From NCBI RefSeq assembly GCF_037969765.1, contig NZ_CP150207.1, positions 1,722,001 through 1,786,000 of the forward strand: a stretch of 64,000 nt of DNA, written 5' to 3'. Source of the DNA: Paenibacillus sp. FSL W8-0186. GTDB lineage: Bacteria; Bacillota; Bacilli; Paenibacillales; Paenibacillaceae. Below, in pieces: positions 8,550-17,357 of the stretch; position 1 is the stretch's first letter; every line of letters begins with the position of its first letter. The translations under genes and the position numbers were made by a program. Below the pieces are notes generated by a model. That model worked only from the letters and a program-made list of their open reading frames with translations. It searched no databases and had not been told where the DNA came from.

Positions 8550-11500
8550 TTACTGAATGTGCTTCTTCTTCTTGCTGCTGGACAGACAGAACGCGATTAC
8601 CATTAAGGACATCAACGCCAAAGCCATATAGAAGAATGGCGATGTGCTATTATCCTCTGTTTTCGGAACATCGTCCAGCTCGTCGTTGGCGTTACCAACT
8701 TTGCTATTGCCGTTATTGGCCTCGCTGTTGCCGTTATTGGCCTCGCTATTGCCGTTATTGGCCTCGCTATTGCCGTTAGCGGCCTCGGTGTTGCCGTTAT
8801 CGGCTTCGCTGTAGCCGTTGTCAGCTTCGCTGTAGCCGTTGTCAGCTTCGCTGTAGCCGTTGTCAGCTTCGCTGTTGCTGTTGTCAGCTTCGCTGTAGCC
8901 GTTGCCGGTTCCGCTGTTACCGTTGCCGATTCCGCTGTTACCGTTGCCGGAGCCGTCACCGGAGCCGCCACCGGAACGGATCGGCTTCATTGGCACGTCG
9001 TATCTTACAATGTCAAAATCGACAGAAATCGTATCGCTCCTGTGCGTTTCGTATCCGTCCTTCGTTACGATCAGATAGTAATCCGCTTCAGGAAACACCA
9101 TGTACGCGTAGAAGCCGTTTGCATCGCTATCCTGTTCCGGGCTCTCGTTATCGTGCGGCGGGAAATTCGGAACTGGAGGAAGCGTTACTTTCGTATCCGG
9201 AATGCGGCCGTTATCTCTATTCCGCTGTGTATCCGCATAATACAGTGTTACTTTGGCTCCGTCAATTTTTTTGCCAGTAATGGCATCTCCTGTCGATTCA
9301 TCATAAACCGTACCGTAAGGGTCGACCAATTCCTCGGAAATATTCAGCTCTCCGTTAGCTTTCACGTTCAGTTGCGTCACCTTGAAGAGCAGTTCCTCGC
9401 CGGTTTCAGCTTTATAGCGAACTTCCATGGTGTACTTCTGCTCGCTTAGCCCTTCCACAGAGAAGGTGCCGTTCGAAGCTATCGGAAACGCCTTGAGGTG
9501 GCCGTTCTCCTTAATATAATTGCCGTCTTTGTCCTTCAAATAGATATACATATTGCTGGTAAACGAATCGTTGAATAGCTCTGTTGTTCCATCCAGCTGC
9601 TTGAAAATAACGATCCCTACCGCCGTAATGTCCGCCGGAACGGTCTGGTCCGTCACGCTGCTGTCCACATTGGCCTTTTGCGTGAACTCGACAGGGACAT
9701 CCGTCCCGCCTACCTGATACAGCTTCGTATACGTGATCGTATAGTCGGTATCCGCCTGGGCAGGGATCGAATATTCACCCTTATCATTTGTCCAAATCGT
9801 CTGCTGTTCGTTGGTCTTCTTGTTCGTCACGATGATTTTCGCATTCGGAATTTCTTGGCCTGTGTTGTTGTCACGCAGCACGCCTTCCAAATACGGACGG
9901 GTATTGACAAAGTGTGCTTCGGCCAGTTGTTTCTCCGGAATTGCGCCTGTGCGAACGAGACCTTCAGGATCCGTCACATAGCCGCCCTTCGTATAATCAT
10001 CCTGGGTCACCGTATATTCGAGATACGTCGGAAGTCCTTGCACAACGAACGTCTGGCCATCTGTAAGCTCGAAGGTGTCTCCGCTCATGATCATGCCCTT
10101 GCTGCCGTCCGACTTCTCATAGGAGTAGGATTCGTTCGCTCCCTCGCCTGTGAAGGTAACCGTATACTTGAACAGCTTTCTCTTGTCGTCGTCTTTGCCT
10201 TTAACCATGTTGCTGATGATCAGGCCGCCCTCCAAGACTCGCACGTACGTAAATGGGGCCTCTTCATCTTTGCCCTCCATGACTCCGGTATGCTTGTCAG
10301 GGATGGTAGTCACGTATTCGTCGGCTGTGTAGTCCCTTTGAGTCACTGTGTATTTCAGATCCTTAGGCAGACCTAAAATCTCCAGTGCCTCTCCATGCTT
10401 GAGTGTGAAGGTACCGCCGGACTTGATCGTACCTTTGTCGCCGTCCGACTTCTCGTAAGAGTAGCTTCCATCCTTGCCTGTGCCGTCAAAGGTCACCGTG
10501 TACTCGAACTCCTTCGTCTGATCGCCGCCGTTGCCCATAACCGTGTTGCTGATCGTCAGCTTGTTGACGGTCCGTTCATTGGTGAAGTCCGCTTCGCGAT
10601 CAGCGCGCGCCATGACTCCCTCATCAGACAATTCCACAGGGATGGTCGCGTAGCCGTCGTTCTTGTAACCTTCCTGGAGAATCGTATACTTCAAATTCTC
10701 TGGAAGATCCTTGATTTTAAAGGTCTCATCATGCTTGAGCTCGAAGGTATCGCCGGATTTGATCTTGCCCGTCGTGCCGTCTGAATGCTCGTAATCGTAT
10801 TCTTGACCCTTTCCTGTACCGTCAAAGGTCACCGTGTACTTAAACGGCTTGTCCGGTTCTGCGCCGTCCCCCGAGACAGTATTGCTGACGGTCAGATCGT
10901 TAACGTATCTCTCGTTGATGAAATCCGCCCTGTGGTCGCCTTTATTCTCGATTGTGCCGAACAGCTCTCTCGTCTCTGGTATGGTCGTATATCCGTCAAG
11001 GGTTGTATAATCGGCCTCGGTTACGGAATAGACCAGATCCTTAGGCAATGCCGGGAGCGTCACAGATTCCCCGTGCTTGAGGGTAATCTTGCCTCCGCTC
11101 TTGATCCTGCCAAACGTATTATCCGGCTTCTTATAGGTATACTCTCCGTCCTGGCCTTCGCCGGTGAAGGTCACGGTGTATTCAAAATCCTTGGAAGAAT
11201 CGCTGCCGTTTCCTTTCACCTCATTGCTGATGGTCAGCTTTCCTTGCGCCGGTGTAGGCACAACCAGCGGATTATTCGTATCTACCTTTATGCCGTCTAC
11301 CCAGATAGGCTTTCCTGGCGTATTTCCTACATATACCTGGTACACATGTGTGATCGGCAGCCAAGTATTTGTGTCTATATAAGTTTCCTTCAGCTCATAA
11401 TACCCTGGATCTGGGAATAGCAGATTAAGTTTCCCTCCGCTATCGGTTGTTCCTTTTGTGGCTTCCGTTCCATTGCTCTTCTTATACAGTGTAAACTGTA

Positions 11501-14500
11501 CACCCTGCAGCGGATTACCATCAGGATCTATCTTTTTCAGGGGCAGCTGGGCATTGGAGCTTGAACTGCCGGCTACGTCTGAGCTGTCCAGCGTACTTTC
11601 GCTTCTGGCACTGACAGATTTTAGCTTATCATCGCCAATCAGCTTTACCTCGTTGCCCATTTTGTCTCCGGCTTTTGTTTTAGATGGGTCAACCTCTGAT
11701 TGATACACAAACTGGTAAAACTTATTAGGGTCGTCCATTTTGAATTTTAAAACTGTGGTGCCTCCCGCGCCTGGTGCAGCTTCGACCTGAACTTCAGCAT
11801 TCGGGTCGCTTAGATCCAGTGCTGCGCCGTCTCGTTCCAGAGCACCGCTAGCAGTCATTTTAGCCGGATAAACTGCCATGCTAGGCGCTGTCAGCACAAG
11901 ATTCCCGCCTACATCATAGCGCAGATTCATACCTGCACCCAGGGTATCCTGCAAATAAACGCCCTGCTTCATGTTGAATGGCGGGGTATAGTTCACTGTC
12001 CATTCCAGTACCCCTGGAACTGGCTTCGTTACCGACTTGTCCAGGGTCTGAATAGGGACGATAACTTTGCGCTGTTCGGTGACGACCTTTTCCGCACCGC
12101 CCCAGGTCATATGCAGGTCGGCTTTGTTATACAGCACCTGCCTGTCTGTGCCGATTGTAGTGTATTCCTCCAAATATTTCTCCAGCGCTGCATTGGAAGG
12201 TCTTGCCTTTACCAGAATGACATAAGGGCCTTCCAGTTCAGAGAAGGTGAAGGTTCCTACGTTGCCGCTATGGGAGAAGCTCACCACATGAGCAGGGTCG
12301 TTCGGCTCGATGATTGACCCGGCGTTGTTTCGGACCCCATAGCCGGTGCCGCTGCCATTATCCGAATAGCCCTTGTAAAGCTCATAGTCCTTTCCATTTG
12401 CAAAAGGAACAAATTCCCAGCCTTCCGGCAAGGTATCCACCAGCTTCACATTGGTGATAACCCGATTTCCGCCGTCTCTCGCCATTTCGACCGTGTTGTA
12501 GCCCGGCATATTGACGCCTAGACGGAAGGTGACGGCCTTGGTTGTACGGTCATACCCAGCCAAGGTGTATTCGTCGCCGCTTGATGTGCTGTCGTAACCG
12601 ATATAGCGGCCAACGTCGTTCGGGGTATACCATGTGTCAGCCGTTCCGTCCTTCTTAATAGGATAGGATGCCGTAAGCATATCCTTATTCAGCATACGCA
12701 GGTGAAGGTTGATCTGATTTTCTGCCTGTTTTACGTTTTCACCGTCAAAGAGCAAAGCCCGGTTCCAGCGTGTTTTCCCTGCGTTAATATCCTGCCTGAA
12801 GAGGACATCCAGGTTGGTTTCGAGTGCACGGAAACTGAAGGATGTTGCTTTGTCGGTGCTGTATCCGGTCACCTTGATCAAATCGGCCACCACTTCACCG
12901 TTCACAGTTAAAGGAATAGCCTTCATGTCCAAGCCGGCTGCATTGGTCACACCTTTCAAAGTTCCATTCTGATACTTCTTCCAAAGCTGCGCAGAATTAA
13001 CTTTTGCTTTGATTTTCGCAATCGTCTCCGCGCTCACCTCGCCGGTTTCATCCACAGCGTTGTCCAAGACGTTCAAATCCCCGCCATGCACCAGCACATC
13101 GTATACCACGGCATTTGGCAGGGCGTACTGTGGCGTTAGATTGACGGTCCATGTAATGCTGCCTAGGTTATAATCCGCCATCGAAATAGAGCCTGCTTTT
13201 GTGAACGTGTGCGCCCCAACGATAATTCTCGCCTCGTCGGTTACCGCATTTGGCCTATTACCGGTTTTAACATCATTGTTCTGTAAGGCGTTTCCGTTCG
13301 CGTCCTTGGTCTCCAAATCCCAGTTGGCGCGTGGTACATTGGTGAAGTCGTCTCCGCTTATAATTTTAGACTTAATCACCAGTTGGACACGCCCATTAAT
13401 ATCCCCGAAGGAGTAAACGCCGTTTGCATCCGGAGTAATCGACTTTGAACCAGATGTAATACCGTCTTCCCATGTCTGATATGTTGCTGACATGAACTCG
13501 AGGCCTGTGGGCAGCACATCAGTGATGGTAAAGTTTTTTAGTCCCTTCTTGTTGTACTTACTATTGACATCGGTGGTCCATGTGATGATCTGATTTTCGT
13601 GGTCCAGCGAGCCTGCGGTCTGAATCCAGTCTGGGGCAAAGGAAATCTCTTGACCTGCACTCACTAAAACAGTATCATCACTCTGTTTTAATCTCACTAT
13701 GCCGTTCATGTCCCGATGGCTACGACCAAGATTCCCCGGTGGATTCTTGTACTCGTAATAGTAAGCTTCCTTTGGAATCCACGTCTTAAACTCAACCTTC
13801 GGATCTAAACCGGTACCCGTCGGGAAGATGTAGCTCAGCTTACCGTCGATGTCGATATCCGGATTTACCGCTATATCGTTCACCTTGAAGGAACCAGGCA
13901 TATAGATACCGCGGACATTACCATTGCTAGTATTATAAGATGCAGGGTCTGTAAAAAATTTCATCCCGTCGAGAGGCAGCTTGATTGCAGTATCAAACTT
14001 ATCGAAAGCAGATACGGTTGATTGCCAAGTAATCGCACCCTCAACAAATTGCTCGTGTTGGATTCCGCGATAGCCATACTGATCCCACCTGATCATTCCC
14101 GGCGAAGCCAATGTGATGCTGTATGCGGGCGTGACATCTGGGTTTTTCAGCTGGTAAGCTCCCCCGAAAATAGAGATAGGCTTTGACTCGCCATACACTA
14201 AGCCTGTTACATCCGAATTAGCGGTGGTTTCAAAGCCAAAAGTAACCGCTCGTCCAACACCATTGAAAAACGATTCGTCGCCATTAAATACGATCTTGAT
14301 GCTATCCGGAGTAAAATAAGCGATGCCAAGCTGTTTCTGACCAAATTCAGTTGATGCCATCAAGGTTTTAGTAGCTGTCGGCAATACCACTTCCTCGAAG
14401 TAGTCATCCCTTTTTAGTTCGATCCAGTCGCCCTTCTGAATATATAGGTCTGGATTCGCATTAGTCGGATCAGCGTCATCACCATTCACTGGCACCTTGA

Positions 14501-14852
14501 GGCCTTCCGACTTGAGCGTGAATTGCTGTCTGCCCTGGATGGTGCCGTTGGGATCAACTGTTTGGTTATTCTGCACCACCTCCAGCGGAAAAGGGTCGTT
14601 CACTCCCATGAACATCGCCGTTTTGTCCGCTGGACCAGCCATTAAGGCCATCGGGAAGGCGGGCTGCAGCCCAACAGGCTCATCGTACACCGCATCAGTT
14701 ACCGACGGCGAGCCGTCCACGCTGACTGTTGCCGGCCCAGAATTGCTTAGCACGCTCTCCGCATATGCAGGAGCGGAGAATGTTTGCAAAATGAGCATAA
14801 CCGCTAGGCAGAAGGACAGCACAGATTTGCTTACACTCCGTCTTCGTTTCAT
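8550..14852 (-). CDS. Giant sortase-anchored surface adhesin
   Basis: A 2100-residue wall protein. The start is ATG 14852, which has GGAGGAG 8 bases upstream and begins a good signal peptide (MKRRRSVSKSVLSFCLAVML, ending PAYA). The in-frame extension to 14924 lacks these. The long N-terminal part holds repeated beta-sandwich adhesin modules (LGSITWTVNLTP, GVLEWTVNYTPP). A SpaA/Cna-B-like domain (LPLKKIDPDGNPLQGVQFTL) follows, then four tandem modules of about 110 residues (TVSNTV/TISNEV type, 9905-11260), carboxypeptidase-regulatory-like domains, and an Asn/Ser/Gly/Glu-rich stalk. The C-terminus has the sorting signal VPKTE (residues 2062-2066), a hydrophobic helix and KKKK. It probably mediates adhesion or cell-cell contact and is paired with srtB. 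Confidence 0.92.
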   Translation of the reverse strand: MKRRRSVSKSVLSFCLAVMLILQTFSAPAYAESVLSNSGPATVSVDGSPSVTDAVYDEPVGLQPAFPMALMAGPADKTAMFMGVNDPFPLEVVQNNQTVDPNGTIQGRQQFTLKSEGLKVPVNGDDADPTNANPDLYIQKGDWIELKRDDYFEEVVLPTATKTLMASTEFGQKQLGIAYFTPDSIKIVFNGDESFFNGVGRAVTFGFETTANSDVTGLVYGESKPISIFGGAYQLKNPDVTPAYSITLASPGMIRWDQYGYRGIQHEQFVEGAITWQSTVSAFDKFDTAIKLPLDGMKFFTDPASYNTSNGNVRGIYMPGSFKVNDIAVNPDIDIDGKLSYIFPTGTGLDPKVEFKTWIPKEAYYYEYKNPPGNLGRSHRDMNGIVRLKQSDDTVLVSAGQEISFAPDWIQTAGSLDHENQIITWTTDVNSKYNKKGLKNFTITDVLPTGLEFMSATYQTWEDGITSGSKSITPDANGVYSFGDINGRVQLVIKSKIISGDDFTNVPRANWDLETKDANGNALQNNDVKTGNRPNAVTDEARIIVGAHTFTKAGSISMADYNLGSITWTVNLTPQYALPNAVVYDVLVHGGDLNVLDNAVDETGEVSAETIAKIKAKVNSAQLWKKYQNGTLKGVTNAAGLDMKAIPLTVNGEVVADLIKVTGYSTDKATSFSFRALETNLDVLFRQDINAGKTRWNRALLFDGENVKQAENQINLHLRMLNKDMLTASYPIKKDGTADTWYTPNDVGRYIGYDSTSSGDEYTLAGYDRTTKAVTFRLGVNMPGYNTVEMARDGGNRVITNVKLVDTLPEGWEFVPFANGKDYELYKGYSDNGSGTGYGVRNNAGSIIEPNDPAHVVSFSHSGNVGTFTFSELEGPYVILVKARPSNAALEKYLEEYTTIGTDRQVLYNKADLHMTWGGAEKVVTEQRKVIVPIQTLDKSVTKPVPGVLEWTVNYTPPFNMKQGVYLQDTLGAGMNLRYDVGGNLVLTAPSMAVYPAKMTASGALERDGAALDLSDPNAEVQVEAAPGAGGTTVLKFKMDDPNKFYQFVYQSEVDPSKTKAGDKMGNEVKLIGDDKLKSVSARSESTLDSSDVAGSSSSNAQLPLKKIDPDGNPLQGVQFTLYKKSNGTEATKGTTDSGGKLNLLFPDPGYYELKETYIDTNTWLPITHVYQVYVGNTPGKPIWVDGIKVDTNNPLVVPTPAQGKLTISNEVKGNGSDSSKDFEYTVTFTGEGQDGEYTYKKPDNTFGRIKSGGKITLKHGESVTLPALPKDLVYSVTEADYTTLDGYTTIPETRELFGTIENKGDHRADFINERYVNDLTVSNTVSGDGAEPDKPFKYTVTFDGTGKGQEYDYEHSDGTTGKIKSGDTFELKHDETFKIKDLPENLKYTILQEGYKNDGYATIPVELSDEGVMARADREADFTNERTVNKLTISNTVMGNGGDQTKEFEYTVTFDGTGKDGSYSYEKSDGDKGTIKSGGTFTLKHGEALEILGLPKDLKYTVTQRDYTADEYVTTIPDKHTGVMEGKDEEAPFTYVRVLEGGLIISNMVKGKDDDKRKLFKYTVTFTGEGANESYSYEKSDGSKGMIMSGDTFELTDGQTFVVQGLPTYLEYTVTQDDYTKGGYVTDPEGLVRTGAIPEKQLAEAHFVNTRPYLEGVLRDNNTGQEIPNAKIIVTNKKTNEQQTIWTNDKGEYSIPAQADTDYTITYTKLYQVGGTDVPVEFTQKANVDSSVTDQTVPADITAVGIVIFKQLDGTTELFNDSFTSNMYIYLKDKDGNYIKENGHLKAFPIASNGTFSVEGLSEQKYTMEVRYKAETGEELLFKVTQLNVKANGELNISEELVDPYGTVYDESTGDAITGKKIDGAKVTLYYADTQRNRDNGRIPDTKVTLPPVPNFPPHDNESPEQDSDANGFYAYMVFPEADYYLIVTKDGYETHRSDTISVDFDIVRYDVPMKPIRSGGGSGDGSGNGNSGIGNGNSGTGNGYSEADNSNSEADNGYSEADNGYSEADNGYSEADNGNTEAANGNSEANNGNSEANNGNSEANNGNSKVGNANDELDDVPKTEDNSTSPFFYMALALMSLMVIAFCLSSSKKKKHIQ
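8680..8960 (-). repeat. Tandem repeats encoding the wall-spanning stalk of the adhesin
   Basis: Repeats of about 21-24 bases encode runs of NGYSEADN and NGNSEANN, then Gly/Ser-rich units towards the domain side. The low-complexity acidic and polar stalk lies just before the sorting signal, where cell-wall-spanning regions normally are. Copy number is likely to vary between strains. Confidence 0.8.
9905..11260 (-). repeat. Four tandem pilin-like modules in the adhesin
   Basis: Four copies of about 330-345 bases. Each encodes an element such as LTISNEVKGNG, a FEYTVTFTGEG strand, an IKSGGKITLKHGE strand and LPKDLVYSVTEADY. The layout resembles gram-positive pilin or isopeptide-type repeats (DUF7601/Spy0128-like). 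Whether internal Lys-Asn isopeptide bonds form cannot be seen from sequence alone. Confidence 0.75.
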
Positions 14853-15118
14853 TTCTAGAATCTCCTCCATTTCCGAAGTTTTGTCGACAGCAATATCGTC
14901 TGCAGTGCACAAACGAATAGTCATTTGCTATTCGCTTGACCCCAGTTGCCCTTCACATCTTCGAAATCTTGCGGAGTTCTAGATGACCGAGCAAGCTCGG
15001 GGTGTGCAGGCGGTTGATCAATGCTTAGTAACTCCCCCTCTCCGTCGACCATCTTCGCTATAAAAAAACAGAATACGCCAAATTTACACAGCGTATCCGT
15101 GAATTTTACTAACATGAT
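14853..15118 (-). promoter_or_regulatory. Long leader of the adhesin gene with hairpins, one followed by a T-run
   Basis: About 270 bases lie between the direct repeats and the adhesin start. On the minus strand an 8-bp stem (15091-15098 with 15071-15078) is followed by TGTTTTTTT, as in an intrinsic terminator. Two further perfect hairpins follow, CCGAGC-TT-GCTCGG near 14990-15003 and CGAATAG/CTATTCG at 14914-14934. The arrangement would suit attenuation of the long gene. No known riboswitch class was recognised. Confidence 0.45.
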
Positions 15119-15162
15119 CTAGACAAGAACTACACAAGAACTTTACAAAAACTATACAACCA
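15119..15162 (-). promoter_or_regulatory. Four 11-bp direct repeats, likely response-regulator binding site
   Basis: Units at 15119-15129, 15130-15140, 15141-15151 and 15152-15162 share the pattern CTANACAAGAA. On the minus strand this reads TGTATA, TGTAAA, TGTGTA and TGTCTA, each separated by 5 bases. An 11-bp period is typical of OmpR/PhoB-family regulators, and TGTWAH-N5-TGTWAH is the WalR pattern. It is upstream of the adhesin gene. Confidence 0.55.
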
Positions 15163-15180
15163 TGATTTGAAGCCGAAAAG

Positions 15181-15215
15181 GAAACGGCCCTGAGTACGAT
15201 GCTCAGAGCCGTTTC
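15181..15215 (-). terminator. Terminator downstream of the arsR-like gene
   Basis: GAAACGGCCCTGAG (15181-15194) pairs with CTCAGAGCCGTTTC (15202-15215), a 14-bp stem with one wobble. On the minus strand it is followed by CCTTTT. It lies about 50 bases past the regulator stop. Confidence 0.7.
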
Positions 15216-15267
15216 TTCAATTATTATTCCGAATACAAGCTGTCATCACACCGCTTTGTATTCATAT

Positions 15268-15873
15268 TCAGGAAAGCTTCTCCCATTTCGCCCACATTTC
15301 CTGCGGATTCAGCTCATAAATATCGTTCTCCCTGAACATGAACTGGTGCATAATGAATTCCCGGCGGATCGTCGCGAAATCGTCGTGATAGTTCTTGATG
15401 AACGCATTGATTTCCGGTTCGCTGTACTTGCGGCCAAGCTCCAGCCGGGATACCAGATGCCCGAGTACGATCAGCTTCTTCTTTAGTTGGGCAGGAATGC
15501 TCTTTAACTTGCCCTCGGCGGTAAAAAAGTTCTTGATGACGGATTCTTTGATGCGCTGCTGTTGATCATCCAGCATATTTAATCCTCCTTTGGACGCCCT
15601 ATAAATGAGGTTGACGGTGGCGTCGGCGCTGTTTTTTAGAAAATAGTGGTTCAGCGAGAAAAAGATCGTATTCTTATCCCGGCGCTCGTTAATCAAGCTC
15701 GCCTCCCGCAGCTTTGCAGCATGGTGTGTAATGGTGGCCGGGGTAACCCCCAGCTTCCTGGCCAATTCCTGGCCATTTCGTTCGCCGTCTCCGAGCAGGA
15801 TCAATATTCGTATTCGGGTCGGATCGGCAAGCGCCTTATGGTAGGCCACGACTTTATCTAATTGCAAATACAA
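15268..15873 (-). CDS. ArsR-family regulator with C-terminal DUF2087 domain
   Basis: A 201-residue protein. The N-terminal winged helix (about 1-75) has ALADPTRIRILILLGDGER and GVTPATITHHAAKLREASLI. The C-terminal DUF2087 domain (about 130-198) has KKKLIVLGHLVSRL, YSEPEINAFIKNYHDD and TIRREFIMHQFMFRE. The cysteine metal-site motif of ArsR or SmtB is absent, so a metal signal is unlikely. The palindromic GTAATTTAA/TTAAATTAC pair just upstream of its start suggests autoregulation. No obvious target gene is adjacent except possibly the adhesin on the same strand. The inducer is unknown. Confidence 0.87.
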   Translation of the reverse strand: MYLQLDKVVAYHKALADPTRIRILILLGDGERNGQELARKLGVTPATITHHAAKLREASLINERRDKNTIFFSLNHYFLKNSADATVNLIYRASKGGLNMLDDQQQRIKESVIKNFFTAEGKLKSIPAQLKKKLIVLGHLVSRLELGRKYSEPEINAFIKNYHDDFATIRREFIMHQFMFRENDIYELNPQEMWAKWEKLS

Positions 15874-15885
15874 GACACCTCCATC

Positions 15886-15925
15886 GTAATTTAATGATCG
15901 TCTAATTAGATATATGTTAAATTAC
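15886..15925 (-). promoter_or_regulatory. Putative operator of the arsR/DUF2087 gene
   Basis: GTAATTTAA (15886-15894) and TTAAATTAC (15917-15925) form a 9-bp perfect inverted repeat with a 22-bp gap in the AT-rich promoter region, 13 bases upstream of the gene start. Confidence 0.5.
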
Positions 15926-16099
15926 ATTTTAATGATACATTAGGGCAATGTCAATTCATAAATCAAAGCGCCAGTAATTTAGCGAGGGGCGCCGATCAAT
16001 ATTTTTACTGAAGAAAAAGGATTTTTAACTGCTTTGTCGAATCAAACATAGTTCTTTAATCCTACATACATTATAGTCAGAAAAGGAGTTGCTAAAGGA

Positions 16100-16612
16100 G
16101 TGCAGTCAAACCACAGAACTCCGCTTCAACCATCGCGCAAACCAGGATCAGAAGGGAATCAGGCGCAGGCGCGCAGAATGGCCGGCAATCCATCCGGGAC
16201 AGCGGGGAGCTCCATGAACAGAGCAAGCGGGAACCAAGCAGCAGTAGGCCAAGTGCAGGGGAAGGGGAAGGGGAAGAAGGGCGGCAAGAAGAAGCAGCCT
16301 GTTGACCGGCTGGGGCAAGCCGTCGTTTCGCTCATTTTCGGTATTTTCGGGATGTTGTTATTCCTATTATCCTGCATCAAGCTGAACATGGATTCACAGT
16401 ATTCGTATACAACTTCGCCAGGCACGATGTTCACGATTGTCCTTGCTTATATCGTTAATACCGTCGGTTTTATCCTGGGAATTCGGGCCAGACGTTCGAC
16501 TAAAGGGCGAGGGATGGCGATTGCCGGGATTACGCTGACAGCGCTGCCGTTTGTGCTGATGACGCTGTTCATTGGCGGAGCGATTATCTTGACTTTTCTT
16601 TTACTTAGGTAA
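16100..16612 (+). CDS. Membrane protein with DUF4190-like C-terminus
   Basis: A 170-residue protein. About 65 N-terminal residues are hydrophilic, rich in Gln, Gly and Asn, and end in a lysine/glycine cluster (GKGKGKKGGKKK). Three hydrophobic segments follow (about 73-92, 103-125 and 139-168), with GFILGIRARRSTKGRGMAIA between the last two, as in DUF4190-type proteins. The topology suggests a cytoplasmic basic tail on a small membrane domain. The start is GTG 16100, with AAAGGAG upstream. Function unknown; it is monocistronic. Confidence 0.75.
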   Translation: MQSNHRTPLQPSRKPGSEGNQAQARRMAGNPSGTAGSSMNRASGNQAAVGQVQGKGKGKKGGKKKQPVDRLGQAVVSLIFGIFGMLLFLLSCIKLNMDSQYSYTTSPGTMFTIVLAYIVNTVGFILGIRARRSTKGRGMAIAGITLTALPFVLMTLFIGGAIILTFLLLR

Positions 16613-16656
16613 GAGAAGAGCGGGGGCCCGTCCATTAAAATGGATGGGGCAATTAG

Positions 16657-16702
16657 AAAAGGATAGAGTCCGTTAGCAAGCTGCTAAGGACTCTATCCTT
16701 TT
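16657..16702. terminator. Strong bidirectional terminator
   Basis: A stem of about 20 bp with one bulged base joins 16657-16677 to 16683-16702, with A- and T-runs at both ends. It separates the convergent 16100 and 16712 genes. Confidence 0.9.
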
Positions 16703-16711
16703 TTCGTTAAA

Positions 16712-17332
16712 TTAGTAAGCGATTCCGGCGCGTGCCCGGATATAGGTCTTATCCCCGATTTGCCGGTAAGCGAATTCTGCCGTATCCGCAACCGATATTT
16801 CCGATCCGCCTTCAGGCAGGAAATCACGTTCTATGCGGTATGTTCCTACATGTTTTCCTTCAGGCAAATAGGTAGGGCAAACGATGGTCCAGTCAAGCTG
16901 AGATTGCCGAAGCAATTCATATGCCTTGTGATGTTCTTCGGCAGCACGAGTAAGCTTGCGGTTGGATTCAGCGGACTCGTAACGCAGCAAATGGGGCTGG
17001 GCTCTGCTCTGCAGAATACCCGCCGTACCGATCGTAATAATCCGCTTGATGCCTTCCTTGTACATCGCTTCAATGATGAGCGGCATTGAGACGGATAATG
17101 TGGTCGTACCATCCGTGCTCAGCGCGCTGAGTACAACATCCTGGCCATGCAAAACGCGGACGATATTCTCCTTATCCAGTGCATTCCCCGTCACGAGTGT
17201 TAGCTGCTTTCCCATAAATGCTATTTTGTCTGGATCGCGAACGAGCGCGGTCACCAGATGGCCATCTTGAAGGGCAAGCGCTGCAAGCTGCCGGCCTACG
17301 CGGCCTGTTGCGCCTAATATGGAAATGTTCAT
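16712..17332 (-). CDS. NAD(P)-binding protein, NmrA/SDR_a5-like
   Basis: A 206-residue Rossmann protein beginning MNISILGATGRVGRQLAALA, with the GxxGxxG dinucleotide motif. VRDPDKI, GNALDKENI and DWTIVCPTYLPEG are typical of atypical short-chain dehydrogenases such as B. subtilis YwnB. No YxxxK catalytic pair is obvious, so it may bind or reduce flavin- or quinone-like compounds, or act as a sensor. ATG 17332 is preferred over GTG 17341 because AAAGGTG overlaps the latter. It is the last gene of the marR-nitroreductase operon, 25 bases behind the nitroreductase gene. Confidence 0.87.
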   Translation of the reverse strand: MNISILGATGRVGRQLAALALQDGHLVTALVRDPDKIAFMGKQLTLVTGNALDKENIVRVLHGQDVVLSALSTDGTTTLSVSMPLIIEAMYKEGIKRIITIGTAGILQSRAQPHLLRYESAESNRKLTRAAEEHHKAYELLRQSQLDWTIVCPTYLPEGKHVGTYRIERDFLPEGGSEISVADTAEFAYRQIGDKTYIRARAGIAY

Positions 17333-17357
17333 AGGGAGCACACCTTTCAGGACATGA

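Noticed and set aside
9678..11420. Several frames of 129-232 codons antisense to the adhesin repeats
   Set aside because: They mirror the repeat units of the adhesin and lack start signals.
14921..15115. 64-codon frame in the adhesin leader ending in ATGA overlap with the long frame
   Set aside because: No ribosome binding site; it runs through the terminator-like hairpin; the adhesin itself starts at 14852 with a strong site and signal peptide. The end (TPQDFEDVKGNW) slightly recalls an SLH start but is too short to support.
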